Shown here one piece after another: positions 13,301 through 24,422 of a stretch of DNA of 64,000 nt. The position numbers were made by a program, and so were the translations under genes. Every line of letters starts with the position of its first letter. Position 1 is the stretch's first letter. The notes under the pieces are model-generated. The model was not told the origin of the DNA and did not search any database. It saw only the letters and a program-made list of their open reading frames with translations. The DNA is taken from NCBI GenBank assembly GCA_012932295.1, contig JAAONU010000013.1, forward strand, positions 1,720,603 to 1,784,602. The letters are read 5' to 3'. The stretch is from Cyclina sinensis. Its lineage: Eukaryota > Mollusca > Bivalvia > Venerida > Veneridae.

Positions 13301-16300
13301 CTGACTGAATACTAACTAAATATCTGTTGAGCAGTCTTGGTGTTTTTCTTTCAGGTAACACTTAGTTTGCTATTGAATTATTTTGTCAGTAAATGTTTAA
13401 CCAAGTTGCCTCTGTTTTGTATCATCAAAGGATTCATATTAGTCGTCAAATAAGCTTTATAAGAAACAAGAGTTGCCATTCTGAGATGTAGACTTACTAA
13501 TAAAAAAAACAAAAAGATTCAGAGTGATTCCTGTTGCTAGTAAGTTATAACTTATTAACCAGGTTTTCAATTTTGAAAATCCTGGTTATTAGATTGGGGT
13601 ATGGCGGGCGGATGGGCGGATGGGCGGGCGGGCGTCAAACGAAATTGTGTCCGCTCTGTAACTCTTCAACCCTTTGAAGAATTTTGATGAAACTTCAGAC
13701 AAATGTTTACCACATCAAGATGACGTGCAGAACGCATGTTCCGCATGGCTGGCTCCAAGGTCAAGGTCACAGTGACATTAACATTGAAAATCCTGTCCGC
13801 TCTGTAACTCTTCAACCCTTTGAAGAATTTTGATGAAACTTCAGACAAATGTTTACCACATCAAGATGACGTGCAGAACGCATGTTCCGCATGGCTGGCT
13901 CCAAGGTCAAGGTCACAGTGACATTAACATTGAAAATCCTGTCCGCTCTGTAACTCTTCAACCCTTTGAAGAATTTTGATGAAACTTCAGACAAATGTTT
14001 ACCACATCAAGATGACGTGCAGAACGCATGTTCCGCATGGCTGGCTCCAAGGTCAAGGTCACAGTGACATTAACATTGAAAATCCTGTCCGCTCTGTAAC
14101 TCTTCAACCCTTTGAAGAATTTTGATGGCTCCAAGGTCAAGGTCACAGTGACATTAACATTGAAAATCCTGTCCGCTCTGTAACTCTTCAACCCTTTGAA
14201 GAATTTTGATGAAACTTCAGACAAATGTTTACCACATCAAGATGACGTGCAGAAATTGTTGTCTCATTATTAAGTATACTCCTTGCAGACAGTATTGTTA
14301 GCCGAAATTTACATCCTACTCATTATCATGTATTCTCATGAATATTATCTTTTCCTTCATGTCATGTTATAATCTTTTGAATATTCATAGCAATCTTCAT
14401 TCCAAAATTCATACTATAGTATAGAATCAGAACAACATTTTTGAAAACCTGGTTTCGTGGCATTGCCATGTTTCTTGTTTGAATTTTATTGATACAGAAA
14501 CATGAACATGATATTTCTAATTCTGTAGGAGGATGCTGCAGAGTTTGTCACTGTGTTTAATGATGTGAATGCCAAGTCTGGAGCCAAGTGTGAGGACATC
14601 GATGAAAATCTCATCAAGGAATTTGCATATGGTGCTCGAGGGGATCTGTGTCCTTTAGCTGCTGTGATAGGGGGAATAACTGCACAGGAAGTTATGAAGG
14701 TATCGTCTCATCTGTGTATCTCATTTCTTGATATATATATTTTATATAATAGGAATGAGTTATATGTGTAAAGAAAGTGATTTCAGGCCTCGAAATTTTG
14801 TAAGTTCTGTGTAAGCTTTTGATTAGTTCTTTGATGTCTCTTCCTGTTAATCTGTTTAAAAAAAAGCAACAAAAGAACTTGCAATGTCATCAGTGAAAGA
14901 AGTTGTATATAGACTTGGTCTTGTTTAGCAATGATGATGAACTGTCACTTTGATCAAGTGGTTAAAGTCAATCACTTCTCCTTAAACCTCTAACAGATTG
15001 ACTGTCATGGGTTTTTACCTCACTGTAGACTATTACCATTTGTATGAGAATGTTGGCAGTTTCTTAATAAAAATTGGAGTCTAGTACCTGTCCTTTCCTA
15101 GGAACAATTTAACTTTCCTGCTGGATATGACTTTGATAGAAGTTGTTAAACTCAGTTAATTTTACCAATTTGCAGTGATGGTTATTATGAAATATTGGAG
15201 TGTTTAACTGTTTATATTTGAGAAATTTTCTAAAGGTACATATTAATTTTATATTTCAGGCCTGTACAGGAAAGTTCAATCCAGTGTTCCAGTTCTTGTA
15301 TTTTGATGCTCTGGAGTGTCTACCACAGGAAAACAGAGATGAAGAACTCACTGAACAAACTTGCTCACAGGTAAGGTTATAGAATTGTACATTGGAAATA
15401 TGTCTATTAATATTACTCTTCAGATTTCAGATAAGATTTCAATTCCACAGCTAATTGAATAAGATGGTGTAATTATTCTGATTCAGGTGTTAGATCTTGT
15501 TTGGAAAAATCTGAATCCCTTACTTTGTGGTGCAGTATATTAATATATATGAATATAATAATCATGATTTTTTGCATGCAAGAAGGAAAACACTGGTACT
15601 GTGTCACACTGTAAAAATTTCCTTTCCAGGGAATAAATGGGGATTTTTAATGGTACTAGCATGTTGAAATTGCAGCAACAATTTAAGTTACTTTTTTTCA
15701 GAAAAACAACAGATATGATGGTCAGACTGCAGTATTTGGAGAGAGTTTTCAGAAAAAGCTTGGGTCTCTCAAGTATTTCTTGGTATGCCATAACTATAGT
15801 TCCAGAAAATAACTGTTGTTTTGTTTTTTTGCAGTCAGTAAATTGTTAGCACTTTTTTATTCAGAGTTGTTACCTTTTCTCAAAGGTCTGTGACATCAGA
15901 TAATGGCAAATAAGTGAGAAAAAAATGTAACATAAAAACAATTATCAAATAAGATGTAAATAACACAACATAATCAGTATGTGTCACTCAAGCTTTTGTG
16001 TGAAGTTAGACCTTTTATCAGTAATGTCTGGTTAATATGTTTTAATGCTGAATTCTGTTTTACTGTTAAAGTTTAAGATGCTCTTATAAAGCTCACATTA
16101 TTTTTTTCTTTAAATTGAAATCTTTAATTGAAAGCTAATGAGTGTTATCAGTTTCGTAGATATATAAACTTCATATTGTAATTGTTTTATATCAGGTTGG
16201 TGCAGGTGCTATTGGTTGTGAGATGCTGAAGAACTGGGCTCTGATGGGTGTGGCTTGTGGTGAAGGTGGTCAGGTCTATGTCACTGATATGGACATCATA

Positions 16301-19300
16301 GAAAAATCCAACCTTAACAGACAGTTCCTTTTCAGACCATGGGATGTCTCTGTAAGTGTGTCATCGTGATAAAAATATGAAGTAAAATATGCAGTTATAT
16401 ATGTAGCAATTGAACTAAGTATCAGATCTTTACATTGATTTTAAGACAACTTGTTGTATTAAACTACATTTGAATAACTGAAAAAAAGCACAGTTCTGTT
16501 ATTTATTCAAACCATATCACACACACATTCAGCTCTATATGATAGTTACATTTGAATTTAGTCAATTGGTGGTATTGCAGGTAACTGTGAAAGTAGAAAT
16601 CTGAGATAGAGGAAGATACATTCAAAAGTGTTTTTGTATTTAAGGTGGAATGATGGTCTTTTTCATTATGCAGTTTACATATACTACTGTTTGTTACTAA
16701 GGAAATCAGTGTCTGTTATTTTTCCCCCCTCTAGAAACACAAGTCTTCAACAGCGGCTCTAGCAGCCAAATCAATGAACAGAGCGTTCCAGATCACAGCT
16801 CAGGAGAACAGAGTGGGGCCAGATACAGAGAATGTATACACAGATGAGTTCTTCGAACAGTTGGATGGAGTTGCCAATGCTCTTGATAATATTGATGCTC
16901 GTAAGTTTTGTCAGCATATTTTGTTTAAGATTTATTTTGGAATGGAAAGATAAACCTATAAAGATAGTTCCCAGGTCATGGATATTGAGCATGTGTTTGA
17001 AACTTCTGATGGTGCAAAGTTGAGGTCAAGGAGGGCAAATCTGTCTGAGTAGAGAACTACATATTTCTTATCTGTAAATCAGAGTAAATATGTAAAACTT
17101 TACTAATTAAACTAGTAATATTTTTGTTCTTTTTTGTTTGGCATAATTTTTTGCAACAATTTATTGATTGTAATTATCATCATTCAAAAATTATATAATG
17201 ATTATTTGGTAAATATTGATGACCTGACAATAATGATAGTTTCATGTTTCTACTGTCAGGTATGTACATGGACAGAAGATGTGTCTACTATCGTAAGTCA
17301 TTGCTGGAATCTGGCACACTTGGAACAAAAGCTAATGTGCAGGTAATACAGTCATAAACTTTCTTCACCACTGAGTAATTGTACACGTTGGAATCAAGTT
17401 TTGTTTTTCTTTTCTCTATTTGGTTCAAAGTATTATGTCTTTCTTTTGAGATTGGATACATGGAGCAAGAACTCGTAATGAAATTTACAGATGCAGTCAG
17501 ACATTGTTTTAATAAAGCATGTACTTGTTCTTCACAGAGTTATTACATACTTGTTGAAATCAATATATTGTGAATAATAGTTTCTAGAATTTACTTTGAA
17601 TGTTTCAGGTGGTTATTCCACACCTGACTGAATCATATTCGTCTTCACAAGACCCACCTGAGAAGTCTATACCAATATGTACACTGAAGAACTTCCCCAA
17701 TGCCATAGAACACACACTACAGTGGGCCAGGGATACCTTTGAAGGAGAATTTAAGGGACCAATAGAAACAGCTAACCTATATCTCACAGATCCAAAGTTC
17801 CTGGAGAGAACTCTAAAATTACAGGGCACACAGCCTGTGAGTATTCAGTGTTATTAAATTTGGTATTCCACTTCTGTATTAGCTCTCTTGAACACATAGT
17901 GCTCATGGTGATCTATTGTGATTGCTGGATGTCTGTTGTGTGTCTGTCATCTGTCTGTCCACACTTAGCTTGTTAACACTCTTAGAGGACACATAAAGCA
18001 TTCACTGAACATGAAAGTTGGTAAGAATGTTTATCTTGATGAATGATAGACCAATTTTGAATATGGGACAAAAAAACTAGGTCACTGGGTTAAACATAAA
18101 AACAGCATTAAAGCTCTGAAGGCCACATTTTGAATCAAGTCATCTTGATTTTTGGTCAAAATATTTGCATTGCAGATTTCTGTATCCAATTCTAATGTAG
18201 GCTACCTGGGATCAAAAATTAAGTCACTGGCTTAAAATCAAAAGAAAACCTGTTAAACAGTATAGAGGCAGCATTTAATTAAATCAGTCATCAAGTCATG
18301 ATTTTTGGTGTTGATAATTTCTAGGTCGTTTGAATACATTTCACCTGGAGTCAGAATCTAGGTTGCTAGCATAAAACAAAGGCAAATCTTGTAACGCTCT
18401 AGAGGCTACATTTTAAAGTAATTCATCATGAGTTTGGGTCAGAATGATTGTCTTGATTGCTAGGTCATAGTCTTAAGAGGATCATTTAATTAAAAAGTAG
18501 ATCACCTGTCCAAAGCACATTATAGAAATGGTCAGAATAATTGTCTTGATTTGAAGGTCATGTGATTAAAGTGGGCCACATTGGTATGTAAAAGTAGGTC
18601 AGCAGCATACAAGCCATAATAGCCTGATCTTTATGAAAACCATTTTGAAAATTTGTCAGATGAAATCTAAGTCTAAAAAGTGTGTCATGTGGTTATCAAA
18701 ATTTGTTTCAATGCTTGTCTTCATGATATCTAGGTCATGTTGAAAACTAGGTCATGAGAGATCAAAAAGTAGGTCTCTAGGCTAGAGGGCATAATCTCTA
18801 CCTGAAAAATTTCAAGGTGAAGAGTACTCAGGTGAGTGATCATGGTCATGGCATTCTTGTTATGAATCCTTCAGTGTATGAAACAAGTGTGACTGTTGAA
18901 AATTTTCTGTATGTCTCAAATTTAAAAAATAAATAAACATTTATTGAGAAACTGAGCAATAGCTTTTGTACTTAATCGGTGTTGTTGTTTCATTCTGTGG
19001 CATCTTTGTGTAAATATTAGTAAAAGGGTATTTAAAGCTATTCTTTCTTCAGCTCGAAACACTAGAAACAGTACGTAAAGTTTTGGTAGACAACAGACCA
19101 TCCAGTTTTGAGGACTGTGTGACCTATGCCAGAAACCTGTGGGAGGAGAACTACAGCAACCAAATAAAACAACTGTTGTATAACTTCCCAGCAGATCAGG
19201 TATCCTAGAAAACTGATTTGTCTACCTTTATTAGTCACCATTGATATAGATATAAAGAAAATACTTGGCTTTTGTTAGCTTAAATGAAATAGAAGCAAGC

Positions 19301-22300
19301 TTTTGTGTTAAGGATTTTTAACATGTTTAAGATGAATAAACACAAATACACAAATGTTATTGATGAACCTGTATATGAACTTTTGTATGATTTGTGTTCA
19401 CTACATACTGTGTAACAAAAAGTTTCTTAAAAAAAGACAGTTTAATACTTATAGAAGCACAATCTTTCTGCTTTTTGGTGTCAGTTTATCAATTTTAAAT
19501 CACATTTCCATGCAGATGAAATGTATTTGTATTGTAATTCCAGGTGACAAGCTCGGGTGCACTGTTCTGGTCAGGACCTAAAAGATGTCCACACCCTTTG
19601 AATTTTGATTCTAACAACGTAAGTTTACAGTCATTCATGTCCAATTGTTCAGTTTTTCAAAACAAGATTCTGAAGTAGATATAAGAATGGAGTTTTTGAT
19701 AGTTATACTTTTATTTCTAATTTATTGACAGTATAGAAGGTAGTAAGATAGTTTTCAGTTTGTAAATGTTAGAACTTGTTCATGAAGTCACAGATGCATC
19801 TAGAAATATTTAAACCAGATTATCTAAAAATGAATGGCTACTCTTGTTGCTTCAATACATACTTTACTTGAAACTAGAAGTAAGGAAAATGCTTTTATTC
19901 TTTTGGGATAAGAAAAGGATTGCTCTTATTGAGGTCTTACCGAGATTAAAGCAAGTTATTCCTCAACATACTTCAGGACACGCATTTAGAGTTTGTGGTG
20001 AGTGCTGCCAATCTGAAGGCTGAGATATATGGGATAAAACAAGTGCGAGATAAAGCAGCAATCAAAGCTATGGTGGAGAAAGTTGTTGTACCAGAGTTTA
20101 AACCAAGGTCCGGCATCAAAATTTCTGTTACAGATGCTGACCTAGAAGCAAATGCAAATAATGGAAACTTTGGTAGGATATCATTTGAAATCAGACTTTT
20201 CCTCATATAGGTTCTTTGAGGATTTATTTTCATGTAGAAGTGCATTGTTCCATTATTAATTATTGATGAATACATAGCTGATCTTACAAGTAGGTTAGAA
20301 AAAAAAAATGATTTGGCCATCTCTGTCTGAAACCTAATTTGGAAAAGTTTTGTTCACGGAAATTACAGTGTTCAGTTGAGATAAATGTTTGTTGCCATCA
20401 AGTTATGTTCTGTCACTAAGTTCTCAAACTCTTCCAGAAGTGAATAACATTAAATCCTGGCAGTATCTATCAATTTGACAAAATTATTGGAAAAAACTGA
20501 CTGACAGATTCCTTCACCTTCTTGTATTTTTTCTGTTGTGACTTTTGTAACCAAAAAAGCCTTCATTTGTGAAAAGAATTTAAAAGTAGTAGTTTATATT
20601 CTTAGATCTGAGTAGCTCTTTTTATTGGTTTTATCATTATTTTCCTTCCATGTTTTCAGATTCTGATGACATACATAAATTAAAGGACCAGCTACCTTCT
20701 GTTGAGAGCTTTAAGGGTTTTGTCTTGCGACCTGTAGAGTTTGAGAAAGATGATGACACAAACTTTCACATGGACTTTATCGTAGCTTGTTCTAATCTGA
20801 GAGCAGAGAACTACGATATACCAGCTGCAGACAGACATAAGGTAAACATTGGAGGGACATTTCTTTAATGTGAGTGGGGAAAAATTGATTACAGGAATTA
20901 TAATATTTCCTAGAAACAAATGGTACAGCGGAAGGCCAGCTTTATGAAACAATTGTCAGGTTGATAGGTTGATTGCTGATTCACAGAAGTATATTTCAAC
21001 AGTTTTCATATTATTACAAAGACTTTATATGCTGTTATAAAGTAACATGAGCTGATATACCTTTAATCAGTGTGCTTCATTTAGTACTCCAAGTATTTTA
21101 GTACTGTTTCATGTTCTTTTTCAAGTTGATCTTAAATACCACTAGAAGTTTATACAATACTACAAAATGAATTTAAAAATTTCTTTTTCCAGAGCAAGTT
21201 GATTGCAGGCCGAATCATACCAGCTATAGCTACCACAACAGCCATGGTTGTTGGTCTAGTCTGTATAGAAATGTACAAGGTATGTTACAAGACCTATTTA
21301 AAGTAAGAATAGAGTGTATTGAGTTTATTTGTCTCATGTGCTTGTTTACTAATTTAGCTCTATATGTTCTTTTAATCTTTACCTCTTTCTCCTGTGCTTT
21401 CTTCATGTTCATAAAGTGTGAAGTTTTAATTTCAGTACATTTTTAATTGACATTGTAGACATTGCAATTCCTTTGGAGACAACACCATTCTGTGCTTGTC
21501 TTCTCATCAAGTATAATGTGAAAACTTTAATCCTTTGTCCTTGTCATGTTCTACATGTTTATAATCTTACAGATAGTGCAAGGCCACAAGAAGTTAGATC
21601 TGTTTAAGAATGGTTTCTGTAACCTGGCCCTACCATTCTTTGCATTCTCTGAGCCCATTGCTGCACCCAAGAACAAGGTAAGACTAGACAATCGTCAACC
21701 TTTTTAGACAGTTTTATATGGATAATATTTAATTACCATCTTAAATATCTCAAATGGACTTGTCCATCTTTTAATTTAGACAAATCTATCAATAGTTAGA
21801 CAAATCTATCAATAGTTAGACAAATCTATCAATAGTTTGTAAGGGTGCTATTTGAAAATGTACTGACCGAATGGCAATTAGTGCAGACCATGATCAAACT
21901 GCATGGAAGTGCTAGTATTCAGCTTTCAGTAAAATGTATGATTTATGAATGAATCTCTCTGTTTTCAGTATTATGACAAAGAGTTTACATTATGGGATAG
22001 GTTTGAGATACAGGGTGAACTCACCCTACAGGAATTCCTTGATTATTTCCAGGTATTGCTTTCAATTTATATACTTTACACAAGAACATAGAACTTTAAG
22101 CAAAAATTCTTTTCTGAATTACTTACAGCCAAATATTTGTAGTAGTATTATTGTTTATTTATTGTTTTTTTAAAGAGAATAATTCATTTCTTTTTGAAGA
22201 TATCCTTATTTGAACAAAATTAACTCAGAATATATCAGTCAGTATATCAATATATACACAATCTGTTCTTATTTATAATAAGTTGACATTTTCTGTTTGA

Positions 22301-23564
22301 ATTATAAGTCTAATGTCAAGTATTATAGTACTTACAGAAGATTATAGGGAAACAGGAAATGTCTAAAATCAGTTTGGATTTTTTTTATCAAAAAGTCAGA
22401 TAAAAACCACTTGTTAGCATTACAGGTAGCATAATGAAGATTTTGCTTTAAGAGTCATGTGATTATTTGAATAAGGCAATTTATTTCACAAATTCTGTAA
22501 CAAATTGGATAAAATTACCTTGATTATTTTACTGAACAGGAAATTGGTCTGTTTACTTCTATAGCTTTGTGCCTACCTGTATTACAGCAGATGTATGACA
22601 TTGTCTTACATTTCAGAATGAGCACAAGTTAGAGATTACTATGTTGTCACAGGGTGTCACAATGCTGTATTCTTTCTTCATGCCAGCAGCCAAGAGAACA
22701 GAGAGGATGGGACTGCCGTAAGTATCAGCGCCTCAACTTGTTCCCTTGGTTTATAAGATTAGAAAATAAGTTCTTGCTTCTTGTCATAATCTCAAGCTCA
22801 CTGGCTGCTTACTGATGCCTGTCATCAAACCAGTAATAGCAGCTAAAGTGTGGAGTAGAGAAAGTCACCACAGACCCATGCCCCTAGCTTCCCTAGGTGG
22901 TTTGTTTAGTGCAATACCCAGATGTCAACACTCCCCATTTCTTTAATATAAATGAACTGTAATATTTGTTGGAAAGCCAACAGGATTATAAAATTTTGAA
23001 AAATAAACTTGTACAAATATTAACACTAGTTTGATGATGGTAGAATAGGGTATGATGTTAAGTAAGGACCCATAAATGTATTGGTTAAATTTACCAGTTG
23101 TGGTCTGAAATCAACTTTCACCCATTTTTGTATTTTTTCTTGCTGGATGACTTGCAGATTTTTCATCTTGCATAGTTTTGAGAAAAAAGCTTTGTATGGA
23201 AATACCGGCTACCTTTTTTTAAATCATTGAATTGTTAAGTGTTTTAGTGTTACACAAAATAGCTGCAAGCTTGTATTTTTGTGTGGAAGTTTTTACATTT
23301 TAGACATGATTACTGGGTACATGTATTGCTGGGGAAATAAATTTTAATGTTGGTGGTTAGATCACCTACCAGCTGGTTTTACAGCAGAATAGAAAAAAAC
23401 TAACCCTGTTTAACATTATATCTTTCAGTATGTCAGAGGTGGTCAAAAAAGTCTCAAAGAAGAAGATTCCCAGCCATGTGAAAGCTTTAGTTCTAGAACT
23501 TTGTTGTAATGATACAGAGGGAGAAGATGTCGAGGTTCCCTATGTTCAATATAAGCTACCATGA
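4380..23564 (+). CDS. UBA1: Ubiquitin-activating enzyme E1 (26 coding exons)
   Basis: E1 of the ubiquitin pathway: it adenylates the ubiquitin C-terminus with ATP, forms a thioester on its own cysteine and passes ubiquitin to E2s. Coding exons: 4380-4463, 7048-7140, 8518-8588, 8861-9029, 9582-9716, 10494-10600, 11333-11417, 11945-12077, 12373-12470, 12829-12975, 14529-14699, 15260-15370, 15702-15782, 16196-16351, 16735-16900, 17260-17342, 17609-17836, 19053-19199, 19544-19618, 19977-20172, 20660-20841, 21193-21279, 21573-21677, 21969-22052, 22617-22717, 23429-23564. All introns are GT-AG and phases join in frame to 1,076 residues plus TGA (human about 1,058). Seen: inactive adenylation half ([12 protein letters not shown]), active half with nucleotide loop VGAGAIGCE at about 496-504 and [18 protein letters not shown], catalytic Cys654 in [16 protein letters not shown], and a C-terminal ubiquitin-fold domain ending VPYVQYKLP. 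These match UBA1 rather than UBA6 or UBA7. Confidence 0.97.
5094..5837. mobile_element. Short non-autonomous DNA element flanked by TTTAA (UBA1 intron 1)
   Basis: The element starts CAGGGTTC and ends GAACCATG, imperfect inverted ends matching 7 of 8. TTTAA lies directly outside both ends (5089-5093 and 5838-5842). The interior is internally repetitive, with many variants of CCTTGAAAAGTCCTTGAATTT near each end in both halves, and no coding capacity. A TTAA-type target duplication suggests piggyBac-like mobilisation. The CAGGG end is also common in hAT elements, but I see no 8-bp duplication. Confidence 0.6.
7048..7140 (+). other. UBA1: UBA1 coding exon 2, 31-codon in-frame extension
   Basis: This 93-bp exon is bounded by TGCAG/ and /GTAAGT and has phase 0 at both ends, so it can be included or skipped without changing the frame. 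It encodes a Ser/Asp/Tyr-rich stretch (residues 29-59) with no counterpart I know in vertebrate UBA1, whose N-terminal extension is shorter. It contains an in-frame Met at residue 54. It could be a cassette exon; nothing in the sequence proves alternative use. Confidence 0.75.
7325..7435 (+). repeat. Short tandem duplication in UBA1 intron 2
   Basis: The block ACCTATTTTCAGCATTCTGA with the following AAATTTCTCAGCAACC occurs about two to three times in a row with small changes. It has no coding meaning. Confidence 0.55.
8518..8588 (+). other. UBA1: UBA1 coding exon 3 with the conserved internal start Met62
   Basis: The exon encodes [10 protein letters not shown] and then [11 protein letters not shown]. 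The MAKN start aligns with human Met41, the first residue of the cytoplasmic isoform UBA1b. The ATG at 8524-8526 sits in GAAATGG, with a purine at -3 and G at +4, a strong start context. The first ATG after splicing has C at -3 and T at +4, a weak one. Details are in the findings. Confidence 0.85.
10919..11215 (+). mobile_element. tRNA-derived SINE (UBA1 intron 6)
   Basis: A GTGGCCTGGTCATG stretch resembles a pol III A box. About 60 bp on, CAGTTCAATCCCC at 10991-11003 resembles a B box. The 3' part (TGACTGCCGGGATATGACCT, then a GTTAAA...CCCAATAAAACC tail) is the kind of conserved tail I associate with molluscan tRNA-SINEs. There is no open frame. It is inserted in sense with UBA1. Confidence 0.65.
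11775..11955 (+). repeat. 90-bp tandem duplication spanning the exon 8 acceptor of UBA1
   Basis: Two copies with a 90-bp offset share GTGCATAGCTGTTGTAGGGT and the following pyrimidine-poor tract up to GATTGGTAG/GAYGAGGATGA. Each copy therefore includes a 3' splice site and the first codons of exon 8. The second copy is the functional one (exon starts at 11945). The first would start at 11856 and reach an in-frame TAG after eight codons. Confidence 0.85.
13464..14480. mobile_element. DNA-transposon-like element carrying a 146-bp minisatellite (UBA1 intron 10)
   Basis: The left end AAACAAGAGTTGCCAT (from 13464) and the right end ATTGCCATGTTTCTTGTTT (to 14480) are imperfect terminal inverted repeats. 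Just inside them, AACCAGGTTTTCAA near 13559 and TTGAAAACCTGGTT near 14440 form a second inverted pair. Between these pairs lies a GGGCGGATGGGCGG stretch and then the tandem array. It has no coding capacity, so it would be non-autonomous. The superfamily is not determined, and I could not fix a target-site duplication. Confidence 0.6.
13646..14265 (+). repeat. 146-bp minisatellite, about four copies
   Basis: The unit begins CCGCTCTGTAACTCTTCAAC and ends CATTGAAAATCCTGT. Copies are almost identical at a 146-bp offset; one copy near 14100-14160 has lost its middle. The near-identity makes minus-strand frames look open, but these are repeat artefacts. Each unit contains TCAAGGTCA overlapping AGGTCACAGTGACAT, at 13764-13778, 13910-13924, 14056-14070 and 14140-14154. 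Confidence 0.92.
14930..15160 (+). mobile_element. Degraded tRNA-derived SINE (UBA1 intron 11)
   Basis: TGATCAAGTGGTTAAAG near 14952-14968 resembles an A box. A CTGCTGGATATGACTTTGATAG tail near 15120 is a decayed form of the tail of the intron 6 SINE, followed by a GTTAAAC remnant. The B box is poorly preserved, so this is an old copy. Confidence 0.45.
17609..17836 (+). other. UBA1: UBA1 exon 17 with the catalytic cysteine
   Basis: This 76-codon exon opens the second catalytic cysteine half-domain. The ubiquitin-accepting cysteine is the TGT at 17678-17680 (residue 654, aligned to human Cys632), in the invariant context [20 protein letters not shown]. The preceding [12 protein letters not shown] segment is also unchanged relative to the vertebrate enzyme as I know it. 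The next intron holds a dispersed repeat of about 1 kb. Confidence 0.95.
17881..18867 (+). repeat. Dispersed bivalve-type repeat in UBA1 intron 17
   Basis: It opens with an AGCTCTCTTG...GCTCATGGTGATCTATTGTGA motif and closes with ACTCAGGTGAGTGATCATGG followed by TCATGGCATTCTTGTT, the decayed hallmark end of the family also seen at 25519, 27291, 49310 and 59677. The interior repeats degenerate units with CTAGGTCAC and CATCTTGATTTTTGGTCA motifs. It is non-coding. Confidence 0.7.
21777..21838 (+). repeat. 20-bp tandem repeat, three copies
   Basis: TTAGACAAATCTATCAATAG is repeated three times exactly in a UBA1 intron. Confidence 0.9.
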
Positions 23565-24250
23565 TAGGACCATACTCAGTTACCTACCTTGTATCCTGCC
23601 AGGTCATCCGGCATTGTCTCCCTTGGTTAAAATAATCGACTTTTGTATGGAAGTAACTTATAGTCGTGTAGGATGGGATGTGTTAATCAATAAGTAATAA
23701 GGTTCACTCGTATAAACTGGATTTGTTTACTATTGAAGTATATATATATTGTTGCATGAAAAGGCTGTGAGTTGTATGCATGTGTTAAAGATAAAATGTG
23801 TGGTTGGTCAACTTCACTGAATGCATTTATGGAGCTTGTGCTTGTGATAGGAAATTCATAAAGAAGAACGGACATTTTCAACCTTATTTATGTTTCGGGA
23901 ACAACAGTTACAATAAAGCTTCTATCATGCTTATACTCTCATTGAAAGTAAAAACACAAAAAGAAATGGACCTGTTTACCTTGAATATCCTCGTGCTTAA
24001 TGTAAGTGCTAAGATCAGTGTTCATGTGATTCGGTATTTATAAATGTGCTAAACTGTTGTGTTTTTTTTCTTTTTGTTTAACTTAATTGAGCGTAGATGG
24101 TAATGGCAGAGTTTGTTATTGTTGCACATATTGGTCAGGAAATGCCAAAATTCTATTTGGTATCGATTGTTTGATATTTTTGCACAGTTACGGAAGCGTA
24201 CCATTTTTTGGTATGAAATGATTACAAATAAAATACGAATAATTCATTGT
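23565..24250 (+). other. UBA1: UBA1 3' untranslated region with candidate poly(A) signals
   Basis: After the TGA at 23562-23564 the frame closes and the sequence turns AT-rich. AATAAA hexamers occur at 23912-23917 and 24228-24233. Either could end the transcript. The next recognisable unit is a dispersed repeat starting at 24423. Confidence 0.5.
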
Positions 24251-24422
24251 AAAAGCAGTATTTGTCAGTGTTATTACTTGCATGGTTACAGGAAGTTAAG
24301 TTTTCCATTATACTCCTTTTTACTCCTTAAACAACATGTCCGAAACCACTAGGTCAAAGCTGATGAAATTTGATGGCAAAGTTCTTTGCATGATGCTCTA
24401 CTGAAATTATTTAAAGATTTTT

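Noticed and set aside
13666..14224. Three near-identical minus-strand frames of 60-88 codons
   Set aside because: They are one frame repeated by the 146-bp minisatellite inside a UBA1 intron.
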